Assembly (NCBI RefSeq): GCF_029633865.1 | Contig: NC_079223.1 | Span: 36,425,739 to 36,489,738, forward strand | Direction: 5' to 3' | Length of the DNA: 64,000 bases | Origin: Lampris incognitus | Taxonomy: Eukaryota; Chordata; Actinopteri; Lampriformes; Lampridae | Shown here: positions 38,101 to 48,979 of the stretch, one piece after another | Position numbering within the stretch: position 1 is the first letter of the stretch | Layout: each line of letters opens with the position of its first letter | Program-made: the position numbers and the translations under genes | The notes under the pieces: model-generated | The model's database searches: none | Told to the model about the DNA's origin: nothing | The model's input: only the letters and a program-made list of their open reading frames with translations

Positions 38101-38872
38101 AGACACCAGGCAGAGGTTCAGTTTTTACTGGCTGGATAGTCTTTTGCAAGCTGATGGGGTTGCTTTTCTGACACGAGTCACTTTTCAAGTCCCCTGGCTC
38201 TGTTTTGATAGAATGCAAGTCTGGTGGCTCACTTTTGAAAGAGCGTAAAATTGGAGAGTGTGAACCAAAGAGTTTCTCTTCCAGCCCCTTCCTCTCTGTG
38301 ATGGAGAGACAAACCACAGCGGCCAATGTGGACAGCGGGTCTTCACAGACCTCATCTTCAACTTCTAGCTGTGTGCTGGACTGCTCAGGGGTCCATAGCC
38401 ATGGCTCCTCCAGCTTGATTTTCTTCAGGGGAACAGCCATGTCCTCTGGTGAAGCCTCTGGTTCAGTCTCAGAGTTGCCTTTTGGGACTGTGGTTATTGT
38501 AATCCTTTGAGGTGGCTCTGACACAACTGTAGTCCTTTGATGTGGGGATCTTGCATTGGATTGTGACCCAGCGGTCATCTTAGCACCATTAGATTTGGTC
38601 AGATTCTCATCGAGACCATTTTGGAGAGTCCCAGAAGAGCTTAAGTGTTGGTGAAGTGCAGTGTCAGTTTGCTCCAGACTGGATTCGCTCTTTATAAGTG
38701 CCTGCCGTCCACCTTGGTCTAGTGCCAGGTTGTGGGTGAGTGCGTGGGTGACGTGTGGGGAGTTTGTGCCAGGTATGTGGCCTTCTTCCCCCTCATCCTC
38801 CTCTGCTGCCGTGTGCGTGTCATCCATCTGGGCCCCGCCTCTGCCATTTACTGAACCACTTTCGGGAACCAC
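29427..38872 (-). CDS. tet1: TET methylcytosine dioxygenase (tet1-like), 3' ten exons
   Basis: Exons run right to left: 38872-36562, 35580-35490, 34609-34516, 33429-33221, 33102-32952, 31785-31696, 31561-31424, 31242-31066, 30928-30784 and 30550-29427. They sum to 4530 bases, 1509 codons plus TAG. TET enzymes are nuclear Fe(II)/2-oxoglutarate dioxygenases that oxidise 5-methylcytosine. Visible are the Cys-rich domain ([46 protein letters not shown]), the iron ligands HKD in [10 protein letters not shown] and His in RRELHATTP, and the 2-oxoglutarate Arg in HPTRIS. Points favouring tet1 over tet2/tet3 are the upstream blocks [15 protein letters not shown] and [11 protein letters not shown], the short insert in the last exon, and the ending [15 protein letters not shown]; some core segments look closer to tet2 or tet3. 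The N-terminus and any CXXC finger were not found. Confidence 0.93.
32349..32788 (-). repeat. tRNA-derived SINE, copy 4 of 5, with target-site duplication
   Basis: Same family as 7871-8265, inside a tet1 intron. GATGGTAAAACTTT is duplicated exactly at 32335-32348 and 32789-32802. Confidence 0.92.
33698..34143 (-). repeat. tRNA-derived SINE, copy 5 of 5, with target-site duplication
   Basis: Same family, in the next tet1 intron. Flanks are AATATTGACGGCTTTT (33682-33697) and AATATTGACTGCTTTT (34144-34159). It contains a G-run of about 17 at 33799 and a C-run near 33943. Confidence 0.92.
35121..35183. repeat. (TG)n microsatellite
   Basis: About 60 bases of TG dinucleotides in a tet1 intron. 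Confidence 0.97.
36562..38872 (-). CDS. tet1: tet1 large upstream exon (770 codons)
   Basis: The exon begins after ATCTCAG and ends ATGG|GTGAGT. It encodes the low-complexity regulatory region ahead of the catalytic domain: repeated acidic KxEP motifs of the kind often SUMOylated ([21 protein letters not shown]), a [15 protein letters not shown] block, basic [14 protein letters not shown], a His/Gln-rich stretch (HHHHQQHH), and [12 protein letters not shown] leading into CQC at the start of the Cys-rich domain. The 3' splice site abuts the GATA microsatellite at 38880-39036. Confidence 0.9.
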
Positions 38873-38879
38873 CTGAGAT

Positions 38880-38924
38880 CGACAGATAGATAGATAAATA
38901 GATAGATAGATAGATTAGATAGAT

Positions 38925-39009
<85 letters not shown>

Positions 39010-39036
39010 CGATTGACAGATAGATATAGATAGATA
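38880..39036. repeat. (GATA)n microsatellite at a tet1 splice acceptor
   Basis: Mostly GATA tetranucleotides on the plus strand, (TATC)n on the minus. It ends about 7 bases before the CAG acceptor of the large tet1 exon, so the repeat occupies the usual branch-point and pyrimidine-tract interval. Confidence 0.97.
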
Positions 39037-40033
39037 GATAGACAGATAAAAAGAAAGATCGTGAGAAAAAGACAGAGAGAGAGAAACAGAGAGAGACGTG
39101 ACTCAGATGGTATACTGTGATTCAGCGTGTGCACAACAGATTGCCTCGCAGCATGTCGTGAGCAGGAGTTTCACTGCACCCCTAACAACACTGTGTGGGA
39201 AATATTACGGTGCACAAAAAGTAAAGATTGTGCTTTTGATAGAGCTCTTGAAAAACATTCTTTAAACAGAGCTACAAATATTTGTTAAACTATATTAGTT
39301 CATGGGAGTCAGGACCACATTCTTGCCTGAGCTGCAGAGTGTCGAGAGCCACAGCCCCACAGGTAGCTGAGAGCCAAAGGGTAAACATTCAGAGTCACGC
39401 ACAGTTCATAGTTGCGTCACTGCTTGGGGGTCACTGAGGGCATGTGTGTAGCGTGCATTTAAACGTGGCGTGTGTGTGTGTATGGAGGGGGGTGTTCGTG
39501 TTTGTGTCTTCAAGCACAGGTGGCTCTCCATGTAGCAGCCCTTCCTTGTCAACCCGAGTGAGTGATTAACTAAATAGCAAGGGTTTATCTTCATATGGCT
39601 ACATGTGGCTAGCCACAGCAGAGCTTGATCTCTCAGCTATGACAGATAATGACTTCCAGCAAGGCTAAGACTATCCAAAGGTCCACAGTATTGACATACT
39701 GATCTACCTCTACAAAGGCCATGCTGAATGGACATTGCGACAGACCCACATTGATGTCTGAGTGGCAGAGAGGCACAGACCCTTAGGAGGTTAGGGAGAG
39801 CCCTTAAAGGTATGTGCTGAGACACAACTGAGTGGCGCAGTCTGATGGTACATAACTCTGGCATTTTTTAATCTAAGCCATATTTTCCTAAAGTTAGGAG
39901 TCAAACCGAATTATGGGTAGCAGAATCTTTTAAATTGATTCAGTAATGAGCAAGCTAGCATCTGCCAACTGCTGCACACTAAACTACAATGTAATCCTTT
40001 GGGGTAATGGCACTTGCTAAATGATGTCCACTA
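39037..40033. other. Non-coding, upstream of the tet1 large exon
   Basis: No exon or repeat is supported apart from a short GT run near 39471. Confidence 0.4.
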
Positions 40034-40383
40034 GCAGTTGCCCACTGGGGACTGGGGTTCGCGACCCGGTCTCGTCAGATCCGACTATGGCCGGACTCGA
40101 CGAAGCAGCGATCATTGGCAACGCTGTCTTCGGGAGGGGGGCGGAGTCGGCTTGTGTTCGTCACGTGAATGCGTCTCTGTGTGTGTCGGAAAAACAGTGG
40201 TTCGGCTTGGAGTCGCCTTGTCACGAAAGTGGCGAGGCGGTCTCCTTCGAGACTGCCGGCCGGAGAGATGCAGTTGGCGAACGCATACAGTGCGAGGGTG
40301 GGTGTTTGAATTAAAATAGGGATCGATTGGCCACTAAATTGGGAGAAAAAAGGGAAAAATCAGAAATAATAATAATAAAAAAA
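40034..40383 (+). repeat. CpG-rich SINE-like insertion with a 15-bp duplication
   Basis: AAATGATGTCCACTA is exactly duplicated at 40019-40033 and 40384-40398. The 350-bp insert starts CAGTTGCCCACTGGGGACTG, has a B-box-like GGTTCGCGACCC, is far richer in CpG than its surroundings and ends in an A-rich tail (AATAATAATAAAAAA). Not the same family as the five-copy SINE. Confidence 0.88.
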
Positions 40384-40398
40384 AAATGATGTCCACTA

Positions 40399-41152
40399 AA
40401 ATACCTCTGTTTTGGCTGGACCAGCCGGCAGGCCAGCCCTACAACTGCGAATGTCACTGAGGGACAACGCTAGAGTGACTGACTGACTGAGTGATCATGT
40501 TTGACATGATTGGGTTGCTGGATCAGGTGACCTGGTCGCTGGATCAGGTGACCAAGTTACACGATTACTTCATTACTCTTTAACAACAAATATTAGTGGG
40601 ACTACTTCAGAAAATTGCAGATGAACATTTAATATCCAGGAATTCACATAATAGACACTACCACTGACTATCCCTGTAACAACTTGGCAACAATTTTGAA
40701 GACTGACCATGCACGGTCCAGTCATATACAAGATTTTGACCTAGTCTTGTTTGGCAATAACAGACTTAGAATATTTTGAGAAGTGTGCAGTGATAGCCTT
40801 CTTTTTTTTTGCACTTCTCTTCAACTCTCTCACGTGTCTACTGTTGTCTTCCGGCAACAACTCACTCCTCCTGGGATAACAGTGTGGCTTCTGCTCTGGG
40901 TTAGAAATGGATTGATATTTATATTAGATATAATATAATATAACATAATATAATATATGATATAGTGGCTAAGGCTCTTAAGACCCATAATAACTCCTAA
41001 TAACATTCTGAGCCTGTTAGTGCCAAAAAAGGTGGTTTTTCAAGTGGATCATTTTAGGATTCATTTAAAAGATTCTTATACCCATCATTCAGTTTGACTC
41101 TTAATGGTTGAAAAATAGGGCTTAGGTTAGAAAACACCTGATTTTTCCTTTA
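40399..41152. other. Non-coding, nothing supported
   Basis: Includes a short ATAATATAAT-type low-complexity patch near 40920-40965. No gene seen. Confidence 0.4.
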
Positions 41153-42341
41153 AGGGCTCTAGATTCCAGATGGCGCAAGGCCGGCGGTAGCGCCAACGCA
41201 GACATAGTGATAATTTCGTTGGGCGCAAGGCGATTTTCCTCTCACCTGGGCACGTTTGCTAATTTCTGGGCTCGCCATGACATCGCTTGTGCCAAAACGG
41301 GCGTGGGGGCGCAGTAGAAGGTGTGTCAGTCAAAATCAGGTGATGCAGTGCTAGTTTGGTGTCAAATAAAACCAGATATTACACCTGCGTCTCCGCCTGG
41401 TCAGACCACGTCTTAACACAGACGCAGGCGTTGTGTGGTAGTTTCCAGGCTTTAGGCGAAGGTGCACTAAGCACAGACTTATCCAAAATCACACACGCCA
41501 CTTTTGTGTACGTTATGTTCGCCTATTTCGTGAATAATTCAACTGGTTTAATCAAAAAACAAAATCTGCATATGTAGCATTGGATTCCAGCATAAAAGTC
41601 AATGTGCGTCATTACGCATGGAAAACAACATGGTCAAGTCAAGTCAGACGGGGACTTCAATATTTCAGTTAACCTCATTCAACCTGAAAGAAAGAACTGA
41701 TTGCCTAGGCTAATTGATCTGTGATCACAACTATTTAAGGGCTTCTGCTGTGTTCATAGTTTGTGCAGGAAAGAGAAAGATGCTGGTGACAACGAAGACA
41801 CATTAAACGGCAGGCAGCCTGTCAAATAATCACGTTTACGTGTTGTCTCATATCACATTGGAACTGGTGTTAATGTCTGTTGTATGCGCACTTGGTGACT
41901 CTGCACCTCCCGAACAAGGACATCAGTTTCCTCCTGGGAGAAGTTTTTCTGCCTTAGTGTTGTCCTTAGAGCAACAGTCCTTAGAACTTAGTCCTTAGTA
42001 GTGATGTCCTTCACTTTCAGAAGCTTTTCTATCTTAGCCAGTCTGGCCTTCCGCTGTCCATTACGAAATTGGCGGTTCGCCATGATAGAGCGTGTGCTGC
42101 TTTCAAAGGGAATGAGGGGCTGATTTGATTGGCCGTAATTAATGACCGCTCCCACCACGCCTACTGATAATTTATTCCTTTTAATCCAACCCTATTACAA
42201 CTGTGTCTCCGTTGCGCCCGATTACCGCCAGCACAGCATGTCCTGAAATTAGCGAAAAAGTATTAGCAACATCTTAGAGGTTTGCGCCGTGAACTAGGGC
42301 CAGCGCCTCCAACTGCGCTATGACCTGGAAACTAGAGCCCT
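41153..42341 (-). mobile_element. DNA transposon relic with AGGGCTCTAG ends
   Basis: AGGGCTCTAGATTCCAG at 41153 is mirrored by CTGGAAACTAGAGCCCT ending at 42341, and TA flanks both ends. The minus strand near 42082 has a short ATG frame rich in basic residues (MANRQFRNGQRKARLAKIEK) that stops soon after; it may be the start of a DNA-binding domain. No transposase core is present. Confidence 0.65.
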
Positions 42342-42467
42342 TACTCTCCTGCCTCCGGAAAAACATAGGTGCCACTACTGGCCTAAGATGGAGCCCTGTC
42401 AGAGCTCTAAGATTGAATCTTACAATAAAGTGTCTTGATGATGATCTCAATAATCCAGGTAAGAAAA

Positions 42468-42561
42468 TCAAAGAAGTTTGAATCAGTTCATCTGGATACG
42501 TTTACTGACAGATGTGTCTGTCAATAAACGTATCCAGATGAACTGATTCAAACTTCTTTGA
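42468..42561. repeat. Near-perfect 45-bp-arm hairpin
   Basis: Arms 42468-42512 and 42517-42561 match at 44 of 45 positions around a four-base loop TGTG. Symmetry continues outward after a small gap (GTAAG on the left, CTTAC on the right). Confidence 0.95.
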
Positions 42562-43162
42562 CTTACAAAAAAGTCTTCTTCTTTTCTAATTTCCTTCCCT
42601 ACTTCACCTGTATAAAACAAGAAGATGGGAGAGTGAATTTCCTTTAGATTAAAAAAAAAAGAAGACCCGTGGCGGAAAAATAGGGAGTTGGAGTGTTTTG
42701 TACAGGAACAAAGACAGGAAGAACGTGAGACTGCTGACCTCCCGATGCCACAAGGATGGTCTTACTTTCCATTACCCTCTGAATCTTAATCAGCTTAGCT
42801 CATGTCATGATAATCGTTCATCAGGAACTGGCTACAACGGACACATGGAAGACTACCCTGGCAAATGGTCCTCACTCACATACAGTAGTTTTATTATGGA
42901 GCAAACAAACACTCCCCTAGATCCGGTTATCATCAGGGTGAGCATGTGTACAACAACTTCAGGCAAGTCAACTCCCCTCTTCTTTAATAACACTTTCTTC
43001 ATTAACAGTCTGGCCTATAGCACTGGACAACTGCTCAAAAGTATGTTGCAGCAAAACAAACATAAAGACACTGTGTAGTGTGCCAAGACTCAGCTGACAA
43101 AAGGATCTAAAACTTGTTTGCAGGAGCTGGAGGGTGTGTGTTTGCACAACCCTGTAAGTACA

Positions 43163-43195
<33 letters not shown>

Positions 43196-44720
43196 CTCAT
43201 GACGCATCCCGTTTTCACACTAATGAACTAGCCTGACTGCAGGGGCTCTGGAGGAAAGTGGATGCCAGCTTCTTCTTCTCCGTGTTTACCTCATTTGAAC
43301 TCCCCTTTTGCATTTTAGAACTGCACACGGCAACAGAAGAGACAGGTTGCGCTGCATCCAAGCTGGCAGATCCAGATTAGGCAGCATGAATACTTCAGTA
43401 CTAAAATCAGACTACGCACTCCCCCCTCCACCCACAGACCAAACACAGCGCACACAAGGAAATGTGTCAATGACATGCGGAGGACTGCCAGGGTGACACT
43501 GCTCTCTTTCCATTACATTTGAGTTAATGTGTTTTTGTTTACGTGCAATTTGTGTGCTGGAGCCCACTAATGTGGGCTCCAGCACCCAGAATACTGCCCT
43601 TGATGCCACCACCTGTTTCTTCTACTGACCTTAACCCCTTCAGGCAAGACACCTCAACTTAATCTCTTCTCAACCATCCAAGTAAAGGACTGTACTCTAG
43701 TGCAGGAACTGGGATTTGGTAGAGTACAGGTGGGAAAATAAATAGCACGGTCTTCCTCATCCATTTCCGATCCACCTCACTTCCTCCCACCCACCCCCCC
43801 ACCCACATCACTGGTCCACTATCCTCAGTTGTCACGACAAGAAACACACCCCTGATGGAATAGACTGCTGCCAACGGAGGCTGAGGCAATATCTTGGCTG
43901 CCTCTGCAACCGGGTGGCTTATATACGCACTCAACACTGCATGTGGAGAAGGGCCACCCCGGTGTTCAAATGAGAGCGATCGAGAGGGAGAGTGAGCAGA
44001 GAGAGAGGGGAAAAAGGCAGCGTGTCTGTCACAATAACCTGCTTTCAATGACAAAGAAGCACTGGCTGGTTTCCAGCACTGCACCAGACACACGTGTGTG
44101 TGTACGTCGTCTACATGCGTGAGTGTGTATTTGTGCGTGTGTTTGAACGCATTGTATCTCAAGAGTTTAAGATCCAAAACTGACATCAAAGTATCTTCTG
44201 TTTGTAATTCTGATACATGTACTCTTGTGATATAAAAAGACCAGGATGCAGGATGTGAAAGAAAAATCATGTGCTCCCATTTTGCCGCTGGAGCTCCGGG
44301 GAGGAAGGATCTGTGATGTGTTAGAGCCATGTCTTTGTGCTGCGCTTGTTGTGTCTGCTTCAGGGCCTCCAAATGACTCACACTGGACTTCATGGTATTG
44401 TACTGAGAAAAGCTTTCTTTAGCTGGCAGTTTTTTCTCTCTTTCTCTTAGGGTGCACGCGCGCGCACACATACACACACCTCCTGCTTACGTGAAAGCCA
44501 TAAAGACTGATAAAAAAACCCATTCTACAGTAGCTTGAGGGTGAATGCTCCCCTCCGCAAATATACACACACAAACACACACACAACACACGTGTACACA
44601 AGTATAGAGACCTACCCTAGCAACAGGAGTGTGACTGCTGCTTGAATCCTCACAACCCTCTCAGGAGAGATGTGTTTCCAAGCAAGTTCCGAGGAAGGAG
44701 TATCCATTCCTACCTAATGC
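42562..44720. other. Non-coding, open frames but no recognisable gene
   Basis: Long chance open frames occur on both strands, including 272 codons at 43659-44477 (-). They are compositionally simple (TG/CA runs, Ser/His-rich) with no recognisable domain. I do not call them genes. Confidence 0.4.

Positions 44721-44784
<64 letters not shown>
44721..44784. repeat. (AC)n microsatellite
   Basis: About 64 bases of AC dinucleotides. Confidence 0.97.
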
Positions 44785-44789
<5 letters not shown>

Positions 44790-45627
44790 ATCTGAACACC
44801 TGACTTGTCTTCACTAAATAAGTGAGTGTGTATTCCACACTCACACAGGTTTTGACGAACAAATTAGTGTATAATATATCCAAAATACACACTACGAGCC
44901 AAGGAAATGTCAAAATAACTTTTACCTGTGTCTTTTCTTGTTCATTTTGTGGCTGTACAGAATTAAGACACCACCATTATGATCGCTAGCTCACGGCGCA
45001 CGAGTGCTGCTCTCAAGATAAAACCATGAAAAAACATGCTTCCTTCCTGACTGAGAGTAAGTGTTGCGCATGTGTTACTCTGAACTCCTGTGAGCGTCTG
45101 GTTCATTCATGGAGAGTACCTTGCCCGTCACTGCTTTGAACGCAACATTACAGGGTCCACACACTAAAAACACCACATAAAATAGCAATCAATTGGCAAA
45201 GCGGGGCTTTTTGAACAGCAATAGACCCCGGAAAATATATGAAAACTGCATATATAATGCCACCGCTCAAACTTTCCCCAGCATGAATCGGGGCTTAATC
45301 AGCCATAAAACTGCACGGATTGAGACTGCCACAGTAATGAGATGACCATTTCTATTAACCACACAACAATAATGCCATTGCTGCTGCAGCCAAACAAATA
45401 AAACCTGCCAAATTACAATTCACATCCCGGGGATTAGAGCCACTCCACTTCGCCGGTCAAAAAACAGCAGGTGCAGAAATATGGCTGCCCAAAACATTGC
45501 AAGAAAGAAAAGGGGAAGCGCAAGGGCTCTTCACGCAATGCAATGGCTAAAAAAGACATGCAGGGGGGGGGGTGGGTGTGTGTGTGTGTGGGGTGATGGT
45601 GGTGGTGGTGGCGGGGGTGTCTGTTAC

Positions 45628-45999
45628 CGTGGAAACTGTCCTCTTTGTCACTGGTTTGGCCACGTCCTTGTAGCCCACCTGGAAAAGACAAGCCAAACAC
45701 ACACACACACACACGACAGAAGCGCTGGTCCTCAGTGATTCAATAATAATGACAATAGCCACCGCAAGTCTTCCGAGTAATCACAGCTAAAACCAGTGTG
45801 GCAGAGGGAGCGACAGCAGAGGATAACCTCTAGATAAGCTTTACTTTAGCTGACCCATCTGCGGCGAAACAATAGATCCAATAGAGGATGAACGCTTCAG
45901 CTGCCTTTTTACCTCTTCTGTCCTCAGAGGAAGCCCCTCCAGTTTGGGCAGCATATCCCTAAAAGGTACCGGGAGCCATCTTGCTTTGCTTCCTTCAGC
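45628..45999 (-). CDS. Two candidate small exons upstream of tet1
   Basis: On the minus strand a long T-rich tract ending TTTGAAG precedes an 87-bp open segment (45999-45913; RWLPVPFRDMLPKLEGLPL within it) that ends GAG|GTAAAA. Next, CTTTTCCAG precedes a 51-bp open segment (45678-45628; VGYKDVAKPVTKRTVST) that ends ACG|GTAACA. Both are multiples of three, in phase 0, and would join in frame to each other and to the tet1 large exon at 38872. I do not recognise the peptide in any TET protein. A chance pair of splice-like sites is the alternative. Confidence 0.35.
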
Positions 46000-46500
46000 C
46001 TTCAAAAAAAAAAGAAAAAAAAAAGAATATCTGGCTACAGTAGCCGAGCGTAGGGCAAGCTTATGGGTATCATGACCGCGGCTCGTAGCAGAGCACTGCT
46101 GCAGCAGACGCGCACAAACTCACAGCAGACACACAGACACACACACACACGTATGGGATGCCTTTCGCAGACGCAGACAGAGCCTCATCAGCCAATGGTG
46201 TGAGGACCTTAGCGGCTTGTAAATTATCTTCCATGCCTAGACTCTCCTAAACAAAGGATCCCCTATGTGGGCTTTTTACTCCAGCCCTACGCACGTAGGG
46301 TGAGGGAAAGCTGTGGAGTGGAGTCTCAGCACACACTGGATCTGGGTCATGGGAGATTAAACGGGTGACTGAGTTCAGTCAGAGATATTTACCCCTAACG
46401 CGGCTCACGGGACTTGCTCATGAGAGTGTTAATGAATATTTGGAAGATTGGTAGACCAGTTGGTTTGAGTGTGATTTTTTTATTCATCTAACCTGACATA

Positions 46501-48039
46501 CCTGTGGAGGCATGGAGGTGTTTTGGAGAGAGGCAGTGGAGTTTTTAACAAGATTGTTTAACACAATCTTGGAAAGTGAGAGGATGGATGCCTGAGGAGT
46601 GGAGAAGAAGTATACTGGTACCAGTTTTCAAGACTAAGGGTTATGTGCACAGCTTTAGCAACTACAGAGGTATAAAGTTGATCAGCCAAAGCATGAAGTT
46701 ATGGGAAAAAGAGTAGTGGAAGCTAGGTTAAGAGGAGAGATGATGATTAGCGAGCAGCAGTATGGTTTCATGCCAGGAAAGAGCACCACAGATGTGATGT
46801 TTGCTTTGAGAATGCTGATGGAGAAGTACAAAGAAGGTCAGAAAGAGTTACAATGTGTCTTTGTGGATTTAGAGAAAGCATATTACAGGGTGCTGAGAGA
46901 GGAGGTGTGGTATTGTATGAGGAAGTTGGGAGTTGCAGAGAAGTATGTTGGAGTGGTGCAGGATATGTATGAGGGCAGATTGACAGTGGTGAGGTGTGCT
47001 GTAGGAATGACAGATGGGTTCAAGGTGGAGGTGGGATTACATCAAGGATCGGCTCTGAGCCCTTTCTTGTTTGCAATGGGGATGGACAGGTTAACGGATG
47101 AGATCAGGCAGGAGTCTCCATGGACTATGATGTTTGCGGATGACATTGTGATCTGTAGTGAGAGTAGGGAGCAGGTTGACGAGAGCCTGGAGAGGTGGAG
47201 GTATGCACTGGGGAGAAGAGGATTCAAAGTCAGTAAGAGCAAGACAGAATACATATGAACGAGAGGGAGGACAGCAGAATGGTGAAGATGCAAGGAGTAG
47301 AGGTGATGAAGGCGTATGAGTTTAAATACTTAGGGTCAACTGTTCAAAGTAACGGGGAGAGCAGAAGAGAGGTGAAAAAGAGAGTGCGGGCAGGGTGGGG
47401 TGGATGGAGAAGAGTGTCAGGAATGATTTGCGACAGAAGGGTACCATCAAGAGTTGAAGGGAAAGTTTGCAAGATGGTAGTGAGACCAGCTATGTTGTAA
47501 GGTTTACAGGCGGCTGGACTGACGAAAAGACAGGAAGCGGAGCTGAAGGTGGCAGAGTTGAAGATGCTAAGATTTCGTTGGGAGTGACAAAGAAGGACAG
47601 GATTAGGAACAAGTATATTAGAGGGACAGCTCAGGTTGGATGGTTTGGAGACAATACTCTTTGCTCTTAGATGCTTCTTTAGATGCACTTATGACCTCTG
47701 ATGACTAGTAGTTCTCCTGATTTCCTACGTTAAATGCACTTATTGTAAGTCGCTTTGGATAAAAGCATCGTCTAAATGACTGTAATGTAATGTAAAGCAA
47801 GAGAGGCAGGATTGAGATGGTTTGGACATGTGCTGAGGAGAGATGCTGGGTATATTGGGAGAAGGATGCTGAAGATGGAACTTCCAGGAAAAGAGGAAGG
47901 CCAAAGAGGAGGTTTATGGATGTGTTGAGAGAGGACAACATGCAGGTGGCTGGTGCAACAGAGGAAGATGCAGAAGACAGGAAGAGATGGAAACAGATGA
48001 TCCGCTATGGCGACCCCTAACAGGAGCAGCCAAACATAT

Positions 48040-48072
<33 letters not shown>

Positions 48073-48075
48073 CAG
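46501..48075 (+). mobile_element. RTE-clade LINE, 5'-truncated second copy
   Basis: Same family as 13671-16799. It starts within the reverse transcriptase (QYGFMPGKSTTDVMFALRM, HQGSALSPFLFAM, MMFADDIVICSE) and ends in a long (TAG)n tail at 48031-48075. It carries frameshifts and stops. A different repeat interrupts it at about 47655-47793. Confidence 0.93.
47655..47793 (+). repeat. Small repeat nested in the second RTE copy
   Basis: About 140 bases absent from the first RTE copy, where GGAGACAAAGCAAGAG is continuous. The insert ends with TAAGTCGCTTTGGATAAAAG and TGACTGTAATGTAATGTAA, a tail I recognise as common in fish genomes. Confidence 0.75.
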
Positions 48076-48522
48076 CAGCAGTAGATCTGAACTTATTCTT
48101 CAAGAAATTAGGCCAATTTGGAGGGCAGTAGTAGCTCAAAGGTTAGAAAACAGTGGTTGATGATTTGAATGTCTTGGTCAGCAGGGATACCCAGGGTAAA
48201 GATAACATATAAAGAAAAGAATCCCCTCTTTCTTAATGCAGCAGTAGACAACTTTTTGCTTTAACTTATCATTATGAAATAAATGTTGATTGCACAGTGT
48301 AATGGCAATAGAATAATGACACCTTTGGCGTTTAGATTGGTTCCCTATAAGCCTTGATTTCACTATGTAATTCTGTCTTCCACCGGGGACAATCTTGCAG
48401 GAAAATTAAGGCTCGGTTTACAGCACAAAGGAAGAATGTTAACCATTGTGCAACCAAAACAGGAAGAGGATAGCGCTTTTGTTTTCTCCGGTAGCTATTG
48501 GTAGCTATCCCCAGGAGCGAAA
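48076..48522. other. Non-coding, nothing supported
   Basis: No feature seen between the RTE tail and the ATGGCGGAC frame. Confidence 0.4.
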
Positions 48523-48640
48523 ATGGCGGACAGGGTAACAACCGAAGTGACAGTGGAAACTCTACCCAGCAAGAGAAAAAGAACCCCGTTGACAGAGGAG
48601 GCAAAGAAGGCAAAGAGGGAGAGTGATAGAAACGGGTAAA
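48523..48640 (+). pseudogene. Transposon-protein N-terminal fragment
   Basis: ATGGCGGACAGG opens a 38-codon frame reading PSKRKRTPLTEEAKKAKRES that runs into GG|GTAAAAC, a possible donor. The basic motif resembles the segment that, in multi-copy fish transposon proteins, precedes a KARxKTRVNxG block like the one at 10.9 kb on the minus strand. No downstream exon was found. Confidence 0.45.
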
Positions 48641-48683
48641 ACAAGAGTGAACCTCGAATGGGCATTCACTCAATGGCGCAAGC

Positions 48684-48935
48684 TCCAAAGTTGTATTGAA
48701 CTATGTTTCCCTGTCAAGATCTGTTTCCCCCTTGTCAGACGAAAGGGCATGAAAACAGGTTAGCTACTGGTTACAATTAGGTGAAGGTAAGCTTTAGGTT
48801 AAGCTCAGGGTTAGGTTGAGGTTGAGATTAGGTTAAGGTTAATCAAGCGTCCCGGTGTTGTATCGAATTCTGGCTAGGGGGAAACAAGATCTCAATGGGG
48901 AAACAGAGTTTGATACAACACCAGGAACTTGAGAG
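48684..48935. repeat. Imperfect inverted repeat (foldback)
   Basis: GTTGTATTGAACTATGTTTC on the left is mirrored by GAAACAGAGTTTGATACAAC on the right, with further mirrored blocks CAAGATCTGTTTCCCCC and GGGGGAAACAAGATCT. Probable small palindromic element. Confidence 0.7.
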
Positions 48936-48979
48936 AGTTCCAAACCGACATTCAGTTGGCATTCTTTCTACTGGCTGAG

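Noticed and set aside
29427-38872. Assignment of the TET gene as tet2 or tet3
   Set aside because: Parts of the catalytic core do resemble TET2 and TET3, but the [15 protein letters not shown] block, the short insert and the SPYALT ending fit TET1 better. Kept as tet1 with moderate certainty; a phylogeny would decide.
43659-44477. 272-codon open frame on the minus strand
   Set aside because: It starts in a TG/CA-rich stretch, has no recognisable domain and no splice context, and its composition follows local low complexity. Chance open frame.
45481-45738. Plus-strand frame starting ATGGCTGCCCAAAAC
   Set aside because: It runs through G-run and GT microsatellite sequence (GGGGGCVCVWG) and overlaps the better-supported minus-strand exon candidate; no domain.
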